Source: Lycium barbarum
Taxonomy: Eukaryota > Streptophyta > Magnoliopsida > Solanales > Solanaceae
Direction: 5' to 3'
Assembly (NCBI RefSeq): GCF_019175385.1
Contig: NC_083347.1
Coordinates: 120,784,124 to 120,848,123, forward strand
DNA length: 64,000 nucleotides
The notes below the pieces were generated by a model. It was not told the origin of the DNA. It made no database searches and saw only the letters and a list, made by a program, of their open reading frames with translations. Positions 34,725-46,145 of the stretch are shown piece by piece (position 1 is the stretch's first letter; every line of letters begins with the position of its first letter). The translations under genes were made by a program, and so were the position numbers.

Positions 34725-35764
34725 CGGAGGCGGATCTGGGATTTGAAGGTGCGGGGTGCCATAATTTTCTTCAATATACAATCTTGTTAGGAACGTGTTG
34801 GGTCGGGTCCATCTCTTTTTAGTTTATTCGGATCAACTTAATAGACCTTTTTTATTTGCAAATATGAAAATTACATCTCAAAAATCAAGAAACGAACATA
34901 ATTAACATCTTAAACAAGGAATCGCGCCCATTAACAACAAGGTGAAATTAATATTTTCACTAAGAGACTTCCATCTTTTATGTATATTAAAATTTCCATC
35001 ACAATTTAAGTAGTAAAGTGATTTAAATTGAATTTAACAATTGTAGAATAGCACAATTTTATTATAATACGCTCCCTCCATCCACTTTTATTTGTCCGCT
35101 ACACTAAAAATATATGTCGACTTTTACTTGTAAGTTGTATAGTTTGAAAAACCAAGACATAATTTACCATTTTATACCTATTTTACGCTTATTATTAAGT
35201 ACTCCAATTCAGTTCTCATTTATTTATTGCTTATTAAGAGTGTCCCAAGTCAAATATAGACAAGTAAACATGGACGGAGGGAGTAATAAACAAAAGAAAT
35301 TATAAAAAATAAAAATAAATTGAATTTTGATCTCAATCCAAAATTCCCATTGAGACCCAAGTTTTTCGATTTAAATACTCACAGGTTTGAGATTAAGAAA
35401 AATGCTTAATTTAAGAGATTTTGAAGTTTCTATTTGTGTGTTCTAGCTAGAGATCATAGATAAGAAAATAGAATAGAGGAAAGACGATATAAATAATAAA
35501 AAAGATAAATAGAATTGGGAAAGCCGAAAAGGGAATTACTGGTTTAAAGGAACTAAAAAGCACAAGAAAAATGGGAGTCGAAAATGTTCAAGATAGATTC
35601 AAACATGTGTCTACCAGCCATGACACCTTTGTCTAATTTGCGACTGGGGGTGGAAGGATCAAATATTTAACCTAGTTTAAGCAAATTGTAACATAGGTAT
35701 ATAAAATTTTTATCAATCTAAGGGGTGCCATGCCACCCCCACCCTAAAGGGTGGATCCGCCCTG
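34725..35764. mobile_element. hAT-like non-autonomous transposon, 1.04 kb
   Basis: Left end CGGAGGCGGATCTGGG and reversed right end CAGGGCGGATCCACCC are inverted repeats. The 8 bp flanks GTACCGAA and GTACCAAG are a slightly diverged target repeat. Block B has the uninterrupted GTACCAAG near 60,382. There is no transposase. A Stowaway-like MITE sits inside it. Confidence 0.85.
35070..35283. mobile_element. Stowaway-like MITE nested in the hAT-like element
   Basis: Ends CGCTCCCTCCATCCAC and GACGGAGGGAG, bounded by TA at 35,068-35,069 and 35,284-35,285. About 214 bp. A third layer of nesting: MITE in hAT in old copia. Confidence 0.8.
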
Positions 35765-38585
35765 GTACCAAGGAAGTCATTTATCTATATGTATGGTTGT
35801 AGTGATGGAGGTAAGTCCCTGTATTGTTTTAAATTCATTTTGAAAGTCTTGTTATGGCTTATGATAAAGATGGCCTCACGAGGAGTATATATGGCTATCA
35901 CGAGTTTGCTACTAATTGTACAACTCGTTGGGTTTGTTTGATCCATGGGACCTAATTAGTTCTGGACTATTTATGCCTTAAATTTGTTCTTGGAAAAAAA
36001 TAATGTAAAGTTATCATGATGTTATTTTCATGCCCCTTAATGGCTAAAAGTGAGAGTTTGCAAAAAATATATGATCACTAGAAGTGACAATATATCATAT
36101 GCATTGTTCTGGCTACAATTGAAGATGTGTTAGAGGAATATTCTCAGAAAATTCTCTACATCATATGTATGCTTCGATTTGCTCCTTAAGTAGCAATATC
36201 TTAAAGAGGTTCTAAGCTACGATTGATATGCTTAAGGCACATTCAAATGATTGTGTTCTATTCCTGAAGAATGATAAATTTTGATAAAAGCTAAAAATAT
36301 AGATCTATTCCCTCAAGTGAATGTGATAATATTTAGTAAAGCTTATAAGTACGGACGTGCGATTGGTTGTGAAATTATCACGACTCTTCTCCAAAAGAGG
36401 TAGAATAATTGAGAAGAAATATTCTGAACATTCTATCTTTACTCCCGAAGTAGTAAAACTTTGAACTCTACTCCCGAAGTAGTTGAACTTTGAACTCTAC
36501 TCCCAAAGTAGTAAACTTTGAGCTCTACTTCCGAAATAGTAAGACTCTGAAATCTACTCCTAGAGTAGTAGAACTTTGAAATACACTCTGGAAGTAGTAA
36601 AATCTGACTTTACTCCTAAAGTAGTAAAAATCAGAAACTTTACTCCTGAAGCAAAAACAAAATATCTGAGAAATATTTTGAAGCAATGTTTTCTTGTGCT
36701 TGAGCAAAATAATGAGCTATAGATAAACGTTATATCTCAAGCACATCCAAATAATCAGGATTCATTTCCCAAAGAGAATAAAGTTATGCCACAGGTTTCC
36801 TCCTGAAAAGATAAAATAACAAAGGAAATACATGTGGTATAAATATCATTGCAACACCCACCCGTCGCACATAAGAACATCCCGAATAATTATATTAAGT
36901 ATCAGTTTAAGGCAAAAGGAAGCAAAATAGAATGTTTCTACTAAAGCCACATTGATACATTATGATTATAGTTGTTATTGATTTCCTTGAAGGAAATAAA
37001 AGTTAATGTATCTCTTTATGTGATTATTAAGTGGTTGATGCTTAGATACAAACTATTCAGATGTTAGTGATGAATCTCCCTGAAGGAGATGTTTGAAATA
37101 TTGAAGTTTAGAATTCAATGTTTATTTCGTGACACTAGTAGTGTCTAAATTTACTTCCATGGTACAAGAAATATTTAAAAAATATTTGGTAATAAAAATA
37201 AGGCTCCAGAAGAGCTAATGATTTATTTACAAGTATCATGACACCAACAGTGTCCAAATAATATCTGATTATAATAAATAAATTGAAGTATCTTGAAGAT
37301 GTTATATATGATAATACGATTCATCGCAGATCGTAATTGGTATGATCAGAACACAATAGTAACCCTGAAGTTTATTTACAATAAATATGGTTATCATATT
37401 AAGACTATAAATGATTGGAAGATTGAATATCTACAAGTTACCACGGGTAAGAAAGACATATGTGAAAAGTTACCCAAGCATGAGGGGATCACATGCCACA
37501 ATAAATCAGAAGTTTATTGACATAAAATCTCATTCAATAGTAAATCAAAAGTTTACTAAAACAAATAGAACCCGTCATGGTAAACTTGAAGTTTACTAGT
37601 ACATATAATTTTATCAGCTGACCGTTTATATCATCTTGATTTAAATTTGTGTTGATTATTCGGAATATATTGAATATCTAGAAGATTCTTCAAGAACTTG
37701 TTTGCGTTGCTTGTTCTCATGATAAGTTGATTACACCAGCTAATATTGGGATTGAATCCCTTAAATTTTGGAAAATATAAAAGGTGAATATTGGCCCGTT
37801 CAAGTGCGATGTGATGACTTAAATAGATGCATTAACAATACAGTCACATGCACATTTATTGTCCACCGGTAATTTGACATTTGCGCAGTTGCTTGCTCAA
37901 AATAATTGAGTTTGAAGCACAATTTCCTGATTATGTAATCGAGAATATTTATCTTGATAATTTTGGTTTATATTTGAGCTGGTTTGGCATTGAATGCCTC
38001 CGTTAAATAGCTAAACCATTGCTTATGATAATAACGCTTCATGTATTGGTCTGAGATCTGATATATTGCGTACAACGACACTTGTATGCTTCAGACTAAT
38101 AAATTATAATAAATTCTCCCCTCATAATTGGTTCAGGTTCAGGAACCAAATATTTCCATCTAATAGTTTTTGCTATGAGGTATATGATTAATGGATCTAC
38201 CATGATGCACACAAATTAATTCCCCAAATAAAGTGGGGATATATGTTAGTTTTTCTAACATAATTGGGAGATAATGAGCAACTAAGAATATGTTGTGAAT
38301 TATCATTAGTATGATCCTCAGATAATTTAAGTAAAATGCTGGAAGCATTTTCTGACCTAATTATTACATATTTCATCTGCAAAATGCTCTTAATGTCCCT
38401 GAAGGATAGAGTCTACAGCTTGCATGGAGCATGGTTGACCAATCGGCTCCAAATGCAGTAATCATTGAAAAAGGGGAGGAGCAAATGATAAAAATAATCA
38501 TAATAAGGAGGCAATGTGCTTTTGAAAAGCTTACGACATAACACTTCATGAAACCTTATGAGAGATTCATGTACTTGAAAATAAT

Positions 38586-40787
38586 TGTAACGACCCACTA
38601 GGTCGTTATGGAGGGTGATTAGAAACTAGACCTCTGTTGGGAATTCCGAGGCTGTGGGTGAGTCTGTAGCGTGTCTTTATGTTATGTGCATGCTTTGTTT
38701 GAGTCCATAGGACCTCGAATTGGTGTTGGGATTTTTAGGTGAAAACTAGAGCAAAAACCAGAGCTACTGGTCAAAGTTGACAGCTACAGCGGGTTAGGGA
38801 CCGCTGTAGCGGGTCCGTCGTAGCTGGTGTAGGCTTACAACCGCGGGGAGTCGGGAATTTAATGAGGTCCGCCATAGCGGGAGTTTACCCGCTATAGTGA
38901 GACCGCTGCAAAACCCGTGTTTATATTTTTTATTCCGGACCCATTCCCCACACAACTCCAAAATAGTTTCAAAGAACTCTTGTGGCGAAATTCTAAGGCT
39001 AGGGCTAAAGTACTCTTGAGAGGTAAGTCTTAATCCTTCACTTTGTTCATTCCATTATATTGTTAGGTTCCATGATGAGTTAAAGGGTCTCTAATGATGA
39101 ATGAAAGGGTAGAATCCTAGAAACTGAAAATCCTTGAGAAAATGGATGGGTTATTGATTTTATTGCTGTTTAATCCTCTAGGAGTATAGATTATAACTTC
39201 ATGGGATGAGAATTTTATTATTAAATGATGAGAATGATGTTTCGAGACCTAGGGTATCATAAAAATGGAAGCTTTAGCTTAAAAACTACTGGAAAGGGGT
39301 TGAATTGATTAGAAAACCCATGAATGGATAGAATAGAATTATTGTGATTAATATTAGGATGAATTCACGCTTAGTGATGGTTCACCCATTTACAAAAGGG
39401 TAGAAGTAGTTGGGTTCTCTTTCCCAATTATTGTTTCTTTGAGTAGATGTTTTGAATACTCATGTAGCGCTATATTTCTAGACTTTGAATGTTCGGAAGC
39501 TTTGAGAAAGGGGTAAGCTATCGTAGAGTGATTGCATTGTCCCAATTCTGCCTTGAGGTAGGTCACAATCTACTTAAGTTAGACTTTTATTAATTAATTT
39601 TATATGTTATCGAATTGATAGAAGAAGCATGATTAGGGCTTCAGACATAAGTATGGTTGGAAATTCCTTATTTGATATTGGTTGATTGATTATGTGATTA
39701 ACTATTATGATATGATAAAGAAGGAGTTAATGAATACTCTTCTTGTTGACTTGAAGAAATCCCTTATTCATGCTATTGATGAAATGATTGTTAAGTCTTG
39801 ATATGACTTGTGATATCGTGACTTGGGTTCCCTGATATCGATCTATTAATTGTTCACATTCCTTAATTGAATGTGGAACGGAAATACATTGCAATGAGAG
39901 AGAATATATAAATATAAAGAGGCACATTTGACAGGGGTTGAAGATGTGGCCTAGTTGTGGGCTCGTGATCCCAAGTCAGTTCCGAAGCGAGTGGTACATG
40001 GACACCATGGGTCCCCTGCAGGTCATGGCTATTTGGGAAAACATTACCATTAAGCATGTGCGTACAAATATGTGACAGAGTTGAGATATTCGTGAGTTAT
40101 GGTTGTGTTGGTAATGACATGGGTTGAGTTACTTCTATTGATTTCTGTTTGTTTGGGCTTATCTTATTTCAGTGTTGGATGATTTCTTGTTGATAGTTTC
40201 ATGTGGTTATGTGTTGTTGTGTCTCTCTATCTTTTCTGTTGATTTTGTGATGTTATGCATGATACTGATCTTAGTCGGTACATGATATCTACCGGTACAT
40301 AGTGTTTGTACTGATACTACCTTACTACATTCTTTTGAGTGCAGATTGTGATCCAAAGACGTCTACCATATCTCATATTTAGCGTAAGGACAGCTTTCGA
40401 CAGATTGAGGGTGAGCTCCTATCCATGTCAGGCCGCCTGAAGATCTTTCTTATTTTAGATGTCTATTTCATTTCAAATATTTATGTTCATTTCAGGCAGC
40501 TGTTCATTTTTTAGACATTTATGTTTAGTCCTTCTACGATGGCTTTTGGATTTTGACATTGTAATAGTTAGACTTTTGGATTTTGAGGTTGTAATAGTTA
40601 GACTTCTGCATTCGTTAATTATTTATGGCATGATTAGACGTTTTGGATGACTATTATTTTTGTTATATCTTGATATGTCTAAAAGTGGCTAAGTAATTGG
40701 TAATCGCTAGATGGTTGGTTAAGGGGATTGGTTCGACTACTAGGTGAACTAGTGTAGGTGCCACTTACGGCTATTTGGGTCGTGACA
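38586..40787 (+). repeat. Solo LTR of a Gypsy (Tekay-like) element, 2,202 bp
   Basis: Starts TGTAACGACCCACTAGGTCG and ends TTGGGTCGTGACA, with target repeat ATAAT at 38,581-38,585 and 40,788-40,792. There is no internal domain. It contains no gene; minus-strand ORFs inside are chance. It interrupts the copia remnant within a spot reading LENNEV, and the host frame resumes on the far side. Confidence 0.9.
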
Positions 40788-40935
40788 ATAATGAAGTGAC
40801 GAGATCTCAGTAAGTTATGTCGAATTGCGAACCGATACAAATGTATATTGTCGACGATATTTTGATACAATATAGTATGCAATATTGTATAAGGTTGTGA
40901 GGATATGAATTCTACTTCTCTTAAAGCATGTTGAC
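40788..40935 (+). pseudogene. Copia reverse-transcriptase start, remnant after the solo LTR
   Basis: The broken translation resembles the copia junction NNEISISYV, then IVDDIF and YN, just upstream of the RT domain. It is the displaced continuation of 38,580. Confidence 0.6.
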
Positions 40936-41570
40936 ATAGAAATAATTACCAATTAAAATGATGCATTTTGATAAACGTAAAATTTATTGGATCAGAATCA
41001 AACGTAAAGTAAAATTATCAAATAACAATTCTAAAATCTAACTAAAAAACTCAAACATAAATAAATTAAATATATATATTGAAAGGAAGTGATTTGAGGA
41101 ACGATTCAAATACCTTTTGAACGAATATAGGAGAAAATCTTCAAAAGATTGACTAGTCTATATGCAACCACACAACTAACTGTTTGTCCCCTTTTTTTTT
41201 TTTTATGATGATGAATGTGAAATCATTGTTTATTTTATTTAAGTATTCCGCTCCTTCATCTAAATGGATTGATCCGATTTGTTAATGTTTGTTAGGACTC
41301 CAAAAATAATGGTGATCTTTTTACTTTTCCGCAAAATAAAAGAAGTGAAATATATAAAGATAGTTAAATAATAATTTGAGAATAATAGTAAATGACAATT
41401 TTGTCTATTGTAGAGTCTTTTAACGAAGATCAAAAAGTTCAATCAACATTCCAAAGGCCTTTCGTACTTTTAACATAGTATCTTCGTGCCTCGCATGTGT
41501 AATTTCTGCAACTATTACAAAAATTATATCTAAAGATAATAAACTTTTAGCCCACTCAAATTTTTGACTT
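40936..41570. other. AT-rich spacer; contains a repeat shared with 50,870-50,975
   Basis: About 41,388-41,485 (GTAGAGTCTTTTAA, then AAAAAGTTCAATCAACATT) is also found at about 50,874-50,975. It is probably a fragment of the same retroelement. No gene is seen. Confidence 0.5.
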
Positions 41571-42185
41571 TCAATTAGCTTATAAGTGAAAAATTGAAGC
41601 ACGCATACAAAAAATGCAAGTTCCAGTTGTTCATTACTCCCTCTGTCCCATAACGAAGACAATCGTTGGAACACTTTCTCTCAAACATTCCAATTTGTTG
41701 ATGCACTTTCTCATCAATCTTCAATTGTTGAAGCACTTTCTCTTCAACCTTCACAATCGTTGGAGCATTTTCTCTCCAACATTCCAATTTTGTTGATGCA
41801 CTTTCTCACTAACCTTCAATTGTTGAAGCATTTTCTGTTCAACCTTCACAATCGTTGGAGCACTTTCTCTCTAACATTCCTATTTGTTAATGCACTTTCT
41901 CATCAACCTTCAATTGTTGAAGCACTTTCTCTTCAACATTCCAATTTTTTTAGCCACTTTTCCAACGTTTGAGAAGACAATTCCTTCCTCTTGTGCAACT
42001 TTATTTGCACCTCTTGAAAAACTGCAATATTCTTTTCAATCATTCTCAGCATGATTATTGCTCATGCCTATATTTTTGGTCGGCGTTTGCCAACATCGTC
42101 ATCATTGGCCAGATGGACGGCATATATGAGTCATAGCCGCCCGCCGATAGCGGAAGCTCTTTAATTTTTTACCAGGATCGGAGAA
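41571..42185 (-). pseudogene. Retroelement leader/gag-like remnant with coiled-coil repeat, minus strand
   Basis: Downstream (minus strand) of the primer site at 42,186-42,197. It is broken by frameshifts but encodes repeated VEEKVLQQLK, VDEKVHQQIGM and LERKCSNDC units, which would form a charged helical repeat. No pol follows. It might be a non-autonomous LTR element carrying only a gag-like ORF. I do not recognise the family. Confidence 0.45.
41663..41952. repeat. Hairpin minisatellite: nine subunits in three cycles
   Basis: Each subunit is a 6 bp stem, a loop GCACTTTCTC and a closing stem. The stems cycle GTTGGA/TCCAAC, GTTGAT/ATCAAC and GTTGAA/TTCAAC three times, with a higher-order period of about 95-100 bp. 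Most variants keep pairing. Confidence 0.85.
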
Positions 42186-42197
42186 GCTCTGATACCA
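42186..42197 (-). other. Primer binding site (tRNA-Met) on the minus strand
   Basis: GCTCTGATACCA on the plus strand is TGGTATCAGAGC on the minus strand, next to an LTR-like end at 42,201. Confidence 0.75.
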
Positions 42198-42200
42198 ATT

Positions 42201-42447
42201 TGAAAAAAATATATATTTTATTAATAGACTCTATGAATCTCTACAATATCTCTTATTCTCTCTTGTTTTCACTTGTGAAAATAGCTAGTAGCACTCCTAT
42301 TTATGATAGTATAAAACCTATTTTAACTCAAAATAGGAAAACCTATTCCTATACTAATTTGACCATAAATCCTAATTAGACGTGAATTAAAATACTAAAC
42401 CCTAACCAATTTTGATTTCTTATAATTTTGAATTATTATAAGTGTCA
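42201..42447 (-). repeat. Short LTR (247 bp) of a minus-strand retroelement
   Basis: Read on the minus strand it starts TGACACTTATAATAATTC, has a CATAAATAGG TATA-like word, and ends TTTTTTTCA before the primer site. The second LTR is not seen. It lies just outside the block B start. Confidence 0.55.
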
Positions 42448-42494
42448 CCTTAGTCAAAAACACGCATATTAAGAAACCAATAATGTAATGTGAA

Positions 42495-44116
42495 GTTTAT
42501 CAAATTACCCCTATATAATAAAAATAAACTACTTTTACCTTTTGATTAGAACATGCACAAGAAGTAAACCTTTTGACATTGGGAATCCAACCAAGTTACA
42601 ATGTGATTTTTTTCAATCATCGTTTAGATGTTACTTTATTGTCTAAGAATAGAATTGAAAAAAACTAGTCAATTTATGTTTTGGTTTCCTAAAGTGACAC
42701 TTATTACGGGACAATTTTTTTTTTGGCTAAGGTGACACTTACTATGAGACGGAAGAAGTATTATATCTTTTTTTAATTGAATTTTTAAAATGTGAAGAAA
42801 CTCATCGGCATTTTATATTCCACTATCGGTCTGCTTTTCTTAATATTGAAACATTATACATTTGCTAGGCTTCCTTCTTTTGTCTAGGTAGTAACAATAT
42901 AGGTTCACAAAATAATAATAAAATTAAAAAGGGCAAAAAGTACATGTTAGATAAATAAAAGTTATTTAAAAGAAAAAAGGAGTATCATTGTATTTCAATA
43001 TAGATACAATAGATGATTGCTGCCTATATATCTCTATTCTTTAAAATTTCTTAAAAGATAAGAGTAGAAATATATTTATGTAAGATAATAGTTGCTGTGC
43101 TATTCTCATTCATTCAATAGGTTAATATACATAATTTACAACGTAATTGTAAGCTACAAATTGAGAACTAATTTGACTAACATATACTATCCTAAAATAG
43201 AAGATTACAAAATATTTTTGACTAAATATTTACATAATCTAACAATTTATACACCCAAATTTTATTTTTTGGTAACTAGTTTATACACCCAAATCTATCT
43301 CTACTTGTTCCTTCAAAAAGTCCATATATTTGCTAATGAAGAAACTCTTGATACTTCTAAACAAATGTTCTTCTCCCACTACTAAAAAAAATGCTGAAAC
43401 CCGACCTAAACACATTGATTTTTCCGACCTCGTGAGGTTGGTTTTGAAAAAAATGCGACCTCAAAACCAACCTCAGGTTTAATAGGATCCTACTCTTGAA
43501 GAAGCAGCTAGTGAAGTTTGTCAACTAAAGCTTGGGAGAAAAGAAGACAATTAGACTATTTTTTTATATATTTTTTAGCAATGCTATATTTTTTCTCAGA
43601 TTATTCCCTAATTATCATACAACTCTTCGTCTAACGACATCCATATCATTTCTTTTGAATCTTACATCAACGTCTAGCTACATTCGAGCAGATTATTTTG
43701 GCAGTGAATCCTTGTCCTAAAATAATTAGAATAATATTTTAAGAGAATTCAATCATGAGACTTATTTTAGCAATGCGCGCAACTACCAAATACAATTAGG
43801 ACACTATTCTAAAAGTATTGTACAATGAGAATTATGCTGGCGGCGAGCTATTAAAAAACATTTAGAATACTAACCTTAAAGTATTCTATCAATGAAAATT
43901 ATGTTGGCAGTAATGAATAATGATGCTAAGTCCAAGAAGAATTGTACGCGATATCACAATTATATTCAATATTAAATTGCTTCATGAAGAGAATATCTAA
44001 TGTTTGTTTGTTTAATTATAGATTGATTTGAATAGGTTACTCAACTTGACAAATTAATTAATTCTATAAATAACAACGTACGTATGTCATAAGCATCCTT
44101 TGTAATGCATAGGTTT
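42495..44116. repeat. Block B leader segment of the large duplication
   Basis: Parallels 1-574 and 1912-2595 without the hAT-like element. It has two B-specific stretches (about 43,070-43,240 and 43,770-43,970). No gene is seen. Confidence 0.85.
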
Positions 44117-45675
44117 TCTAGTATATTGATACATATAATCCCACCTCCTCTGGCGTTTCTCACCTTTAAAATTGAGTATGAACATCTGAAACCACTACAT
44201 CACGTCACATATAGAGGGTATTGAGTTCAACAGTAAAAAAATCCAACCTAACTTTAAGAATTTGGTTAAATAGCACTTTATTATCAAGGTTTCAATAGAA
44301 GCACGGTTTATAGGTATGATGAACCTCTTTACAGGCTTCTCGTGACATGTTCTTCTTTAATTTGCTCTAATTGAATTTGAAATTTCTTTTGCTTTACTGA
44401 GCTATTAAATAAAAGCACAATTAAGTACTGTAAAAAAATAATCAAATGACGTATCGTATCTCTCGGATATGGTTTTATGAGCTTTGTTAATAGTTTGATT
44501 TTAAATTGAGGATTGATATTTTAGTTTATATTAATCTCATCTGTAAAAGTAGTTCGTATCATGTGAGTTGTGGTGATTCCTAAGTTCTTGCTGCATTTCC
44601 TTTACATGCTGTCCTGATGTCTTCGATAATTTGCTCAAATCGTACCATTGACTTTTTACATGCCGGATAATATATAACTTGGTGCATCCAATGTGATTAT
44701 CTAGAGATTCTCCTCTGTAGTAATATTTTCATGCCCTTATTATCAATTAGAGAAAGTAATGAAACATATAAAAAAGTACCATCGATAATTCATTTACCAA
44801 ACATACTGGCAAAAGGAAATTTCAATACATTACCTTAGACATCAATGTCTGTGCAGACTAAGAGCTGTAGTGCATAATCTATCAATATATTTTGCATGAT
44901 CTTTCATTGATATCTCGAACTTCTTGTTGGCTTCTAAAATCTTCACATCAAATTTATGAGATAGATTTGTTATATCCTACAATAAAAGCAGATAGGTTGA
45001 AAAGTAAGTGAATCGAAATTTAGTCTTACGATCAAAATTATGATCTACAAAAAACATCAATAATTAACAAAATCAACAAAAGCCTACTAATTCAGGTACA
45101 AGAAGCAATAAATATAAACTATTATGTTCCGAGAAGAAAATTTTGAATTTTAATCCTTCAGAGGGGGTGGTTTGAGAGAAAAGTATCAATGCTGGATTTG
45201 CACAAATTGAGATACGTAAAGAGTCTTCCTGATAAATTAGTAGTTAATGTTTCCTTCACATCTTTATCTCTTTTCAATAAGTTTCCTGATAAATTGAGAT
45301 AGGTTGTGGAGTTTAAATCAGAAAAGAATCTCATCTTTGAGTGATCTACAACTATATCCTTAAATTATATAAAAAAAATTAAGGGCATAAAAGTCGATCA
45401 AACATATAGATGATATTTTCGCCGTTCAACATTTAGCAAAAATTATTCATGCTTTTATTATATACTAGTCTCTATAAACGTGCAGTTGCGCGTTATTCCC
45501 AGCCAATCTCAATTATAGTAAAAAATACTAGATAATATTAATTGTAATTATAATTACTATGCCAACACAAGTTGCTTATTTTTAAAAATTAAACAAAAAT
45601 ATAATTAAGAACATATGGGAACCCCCTTCACAGACGCTGTTAACCATGATCCAAACAGAAAATATATGTGTTAAC

Positions 45676-45680
<5 letters not shown>
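44117..45680. other. AT-rich intergenic DNA, block B-specific; nothing recognised
   Basis: It has no ORF with a family and no RNA gene. A TCTCTATAAACGTGCAGTTG word after CTAG at about 45,465 looks like a Helitron border, but no partner end was found. Confidence 0.4.
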
Positions 45681-45710
<30 letters not shown>

Positions 45711-45713
<3 letters not shown>

Positions 45714-45891
45714 GTGTATCCAGGGGTGTTGGTGCAAAAGTATATATATGATATTCTTCCATATGGTATTTAATCTGCCCTTACTTCTTTTTAATCAGGA
45801 AAGAGAGGAGTAATTAACATTATAGTTCAAATTGAATCAGAAAGGAAATCCAAGTTTTACTTAAACGTATCCGATTTGTTACCGCAATAAG

Positions 45892-45969
<78 letters not shown>

Positions 45970-46145
45970 GTGTATCCAGGGGTGTTGGTGCAAAAGTATA
46001 TATATGATATTCTTCCATATGGTATTTAATCTGCCCTTCTTTTTAATCAGGAAAGAGAGGAGTAATTAACATTATAGTTCAAATTGAATCAGAAAGGAAA
46101 TCCAAGTTTTACTTAAACGTATCCGATTTGTTACCGCAATAAGAA
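45711..46145. repeat. Tandem duplication of about 180 bp separated by a long (TA)n run
   Basis: The units 45,711-45,893 (183 bp) and 45,967-46,145 (179 bp) start AACGTGTATCCAGGGG and end TACCGCAATAAGAAA. They differ by one 4 bp deletion. A (TA)n of about 73 bp lies between them and another of about 30 bp precedes unit 1. Near-identity indicates a recent event, or an assembly duplication. Confidence 0.9.

Larger units (their letters stand above)
34601..38580 (+). pseudogene. Decayed copia element body, block A (interrupted by 34,725-35,764)
   Basis: Continues from the LTR and primer site at 28.7-29.1 kb. Most is beyond reading, but at about 37,700-37,960 copia integrase words appear in broken frames: ACSHDKL, GIES, LLSTGNLTFAQLLAQII and LDN. 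Towards 38,200-38,450 come GYMLVF-like pieces. A 33 bp-spaced array of TACTCC-GAAGTA hairpins lies at about 36,437-36,660. The same body is at 60,249-62,614 in block B, so this element predates the duplication. Confidence 0.65.

Noticed and set aside
41663..41952. Possible CRISPR-like array because of regular short palindromic repeats
   Set aside because: The subunits are contiguous minisatellite units without unique spacers, in plant nuclear DNA.
45460..45490. Possible Helitron border (CTAG then TCTCTATAAACG)
   Set aside because: No partner terminus, hairpin or second copy found; a short word match only.
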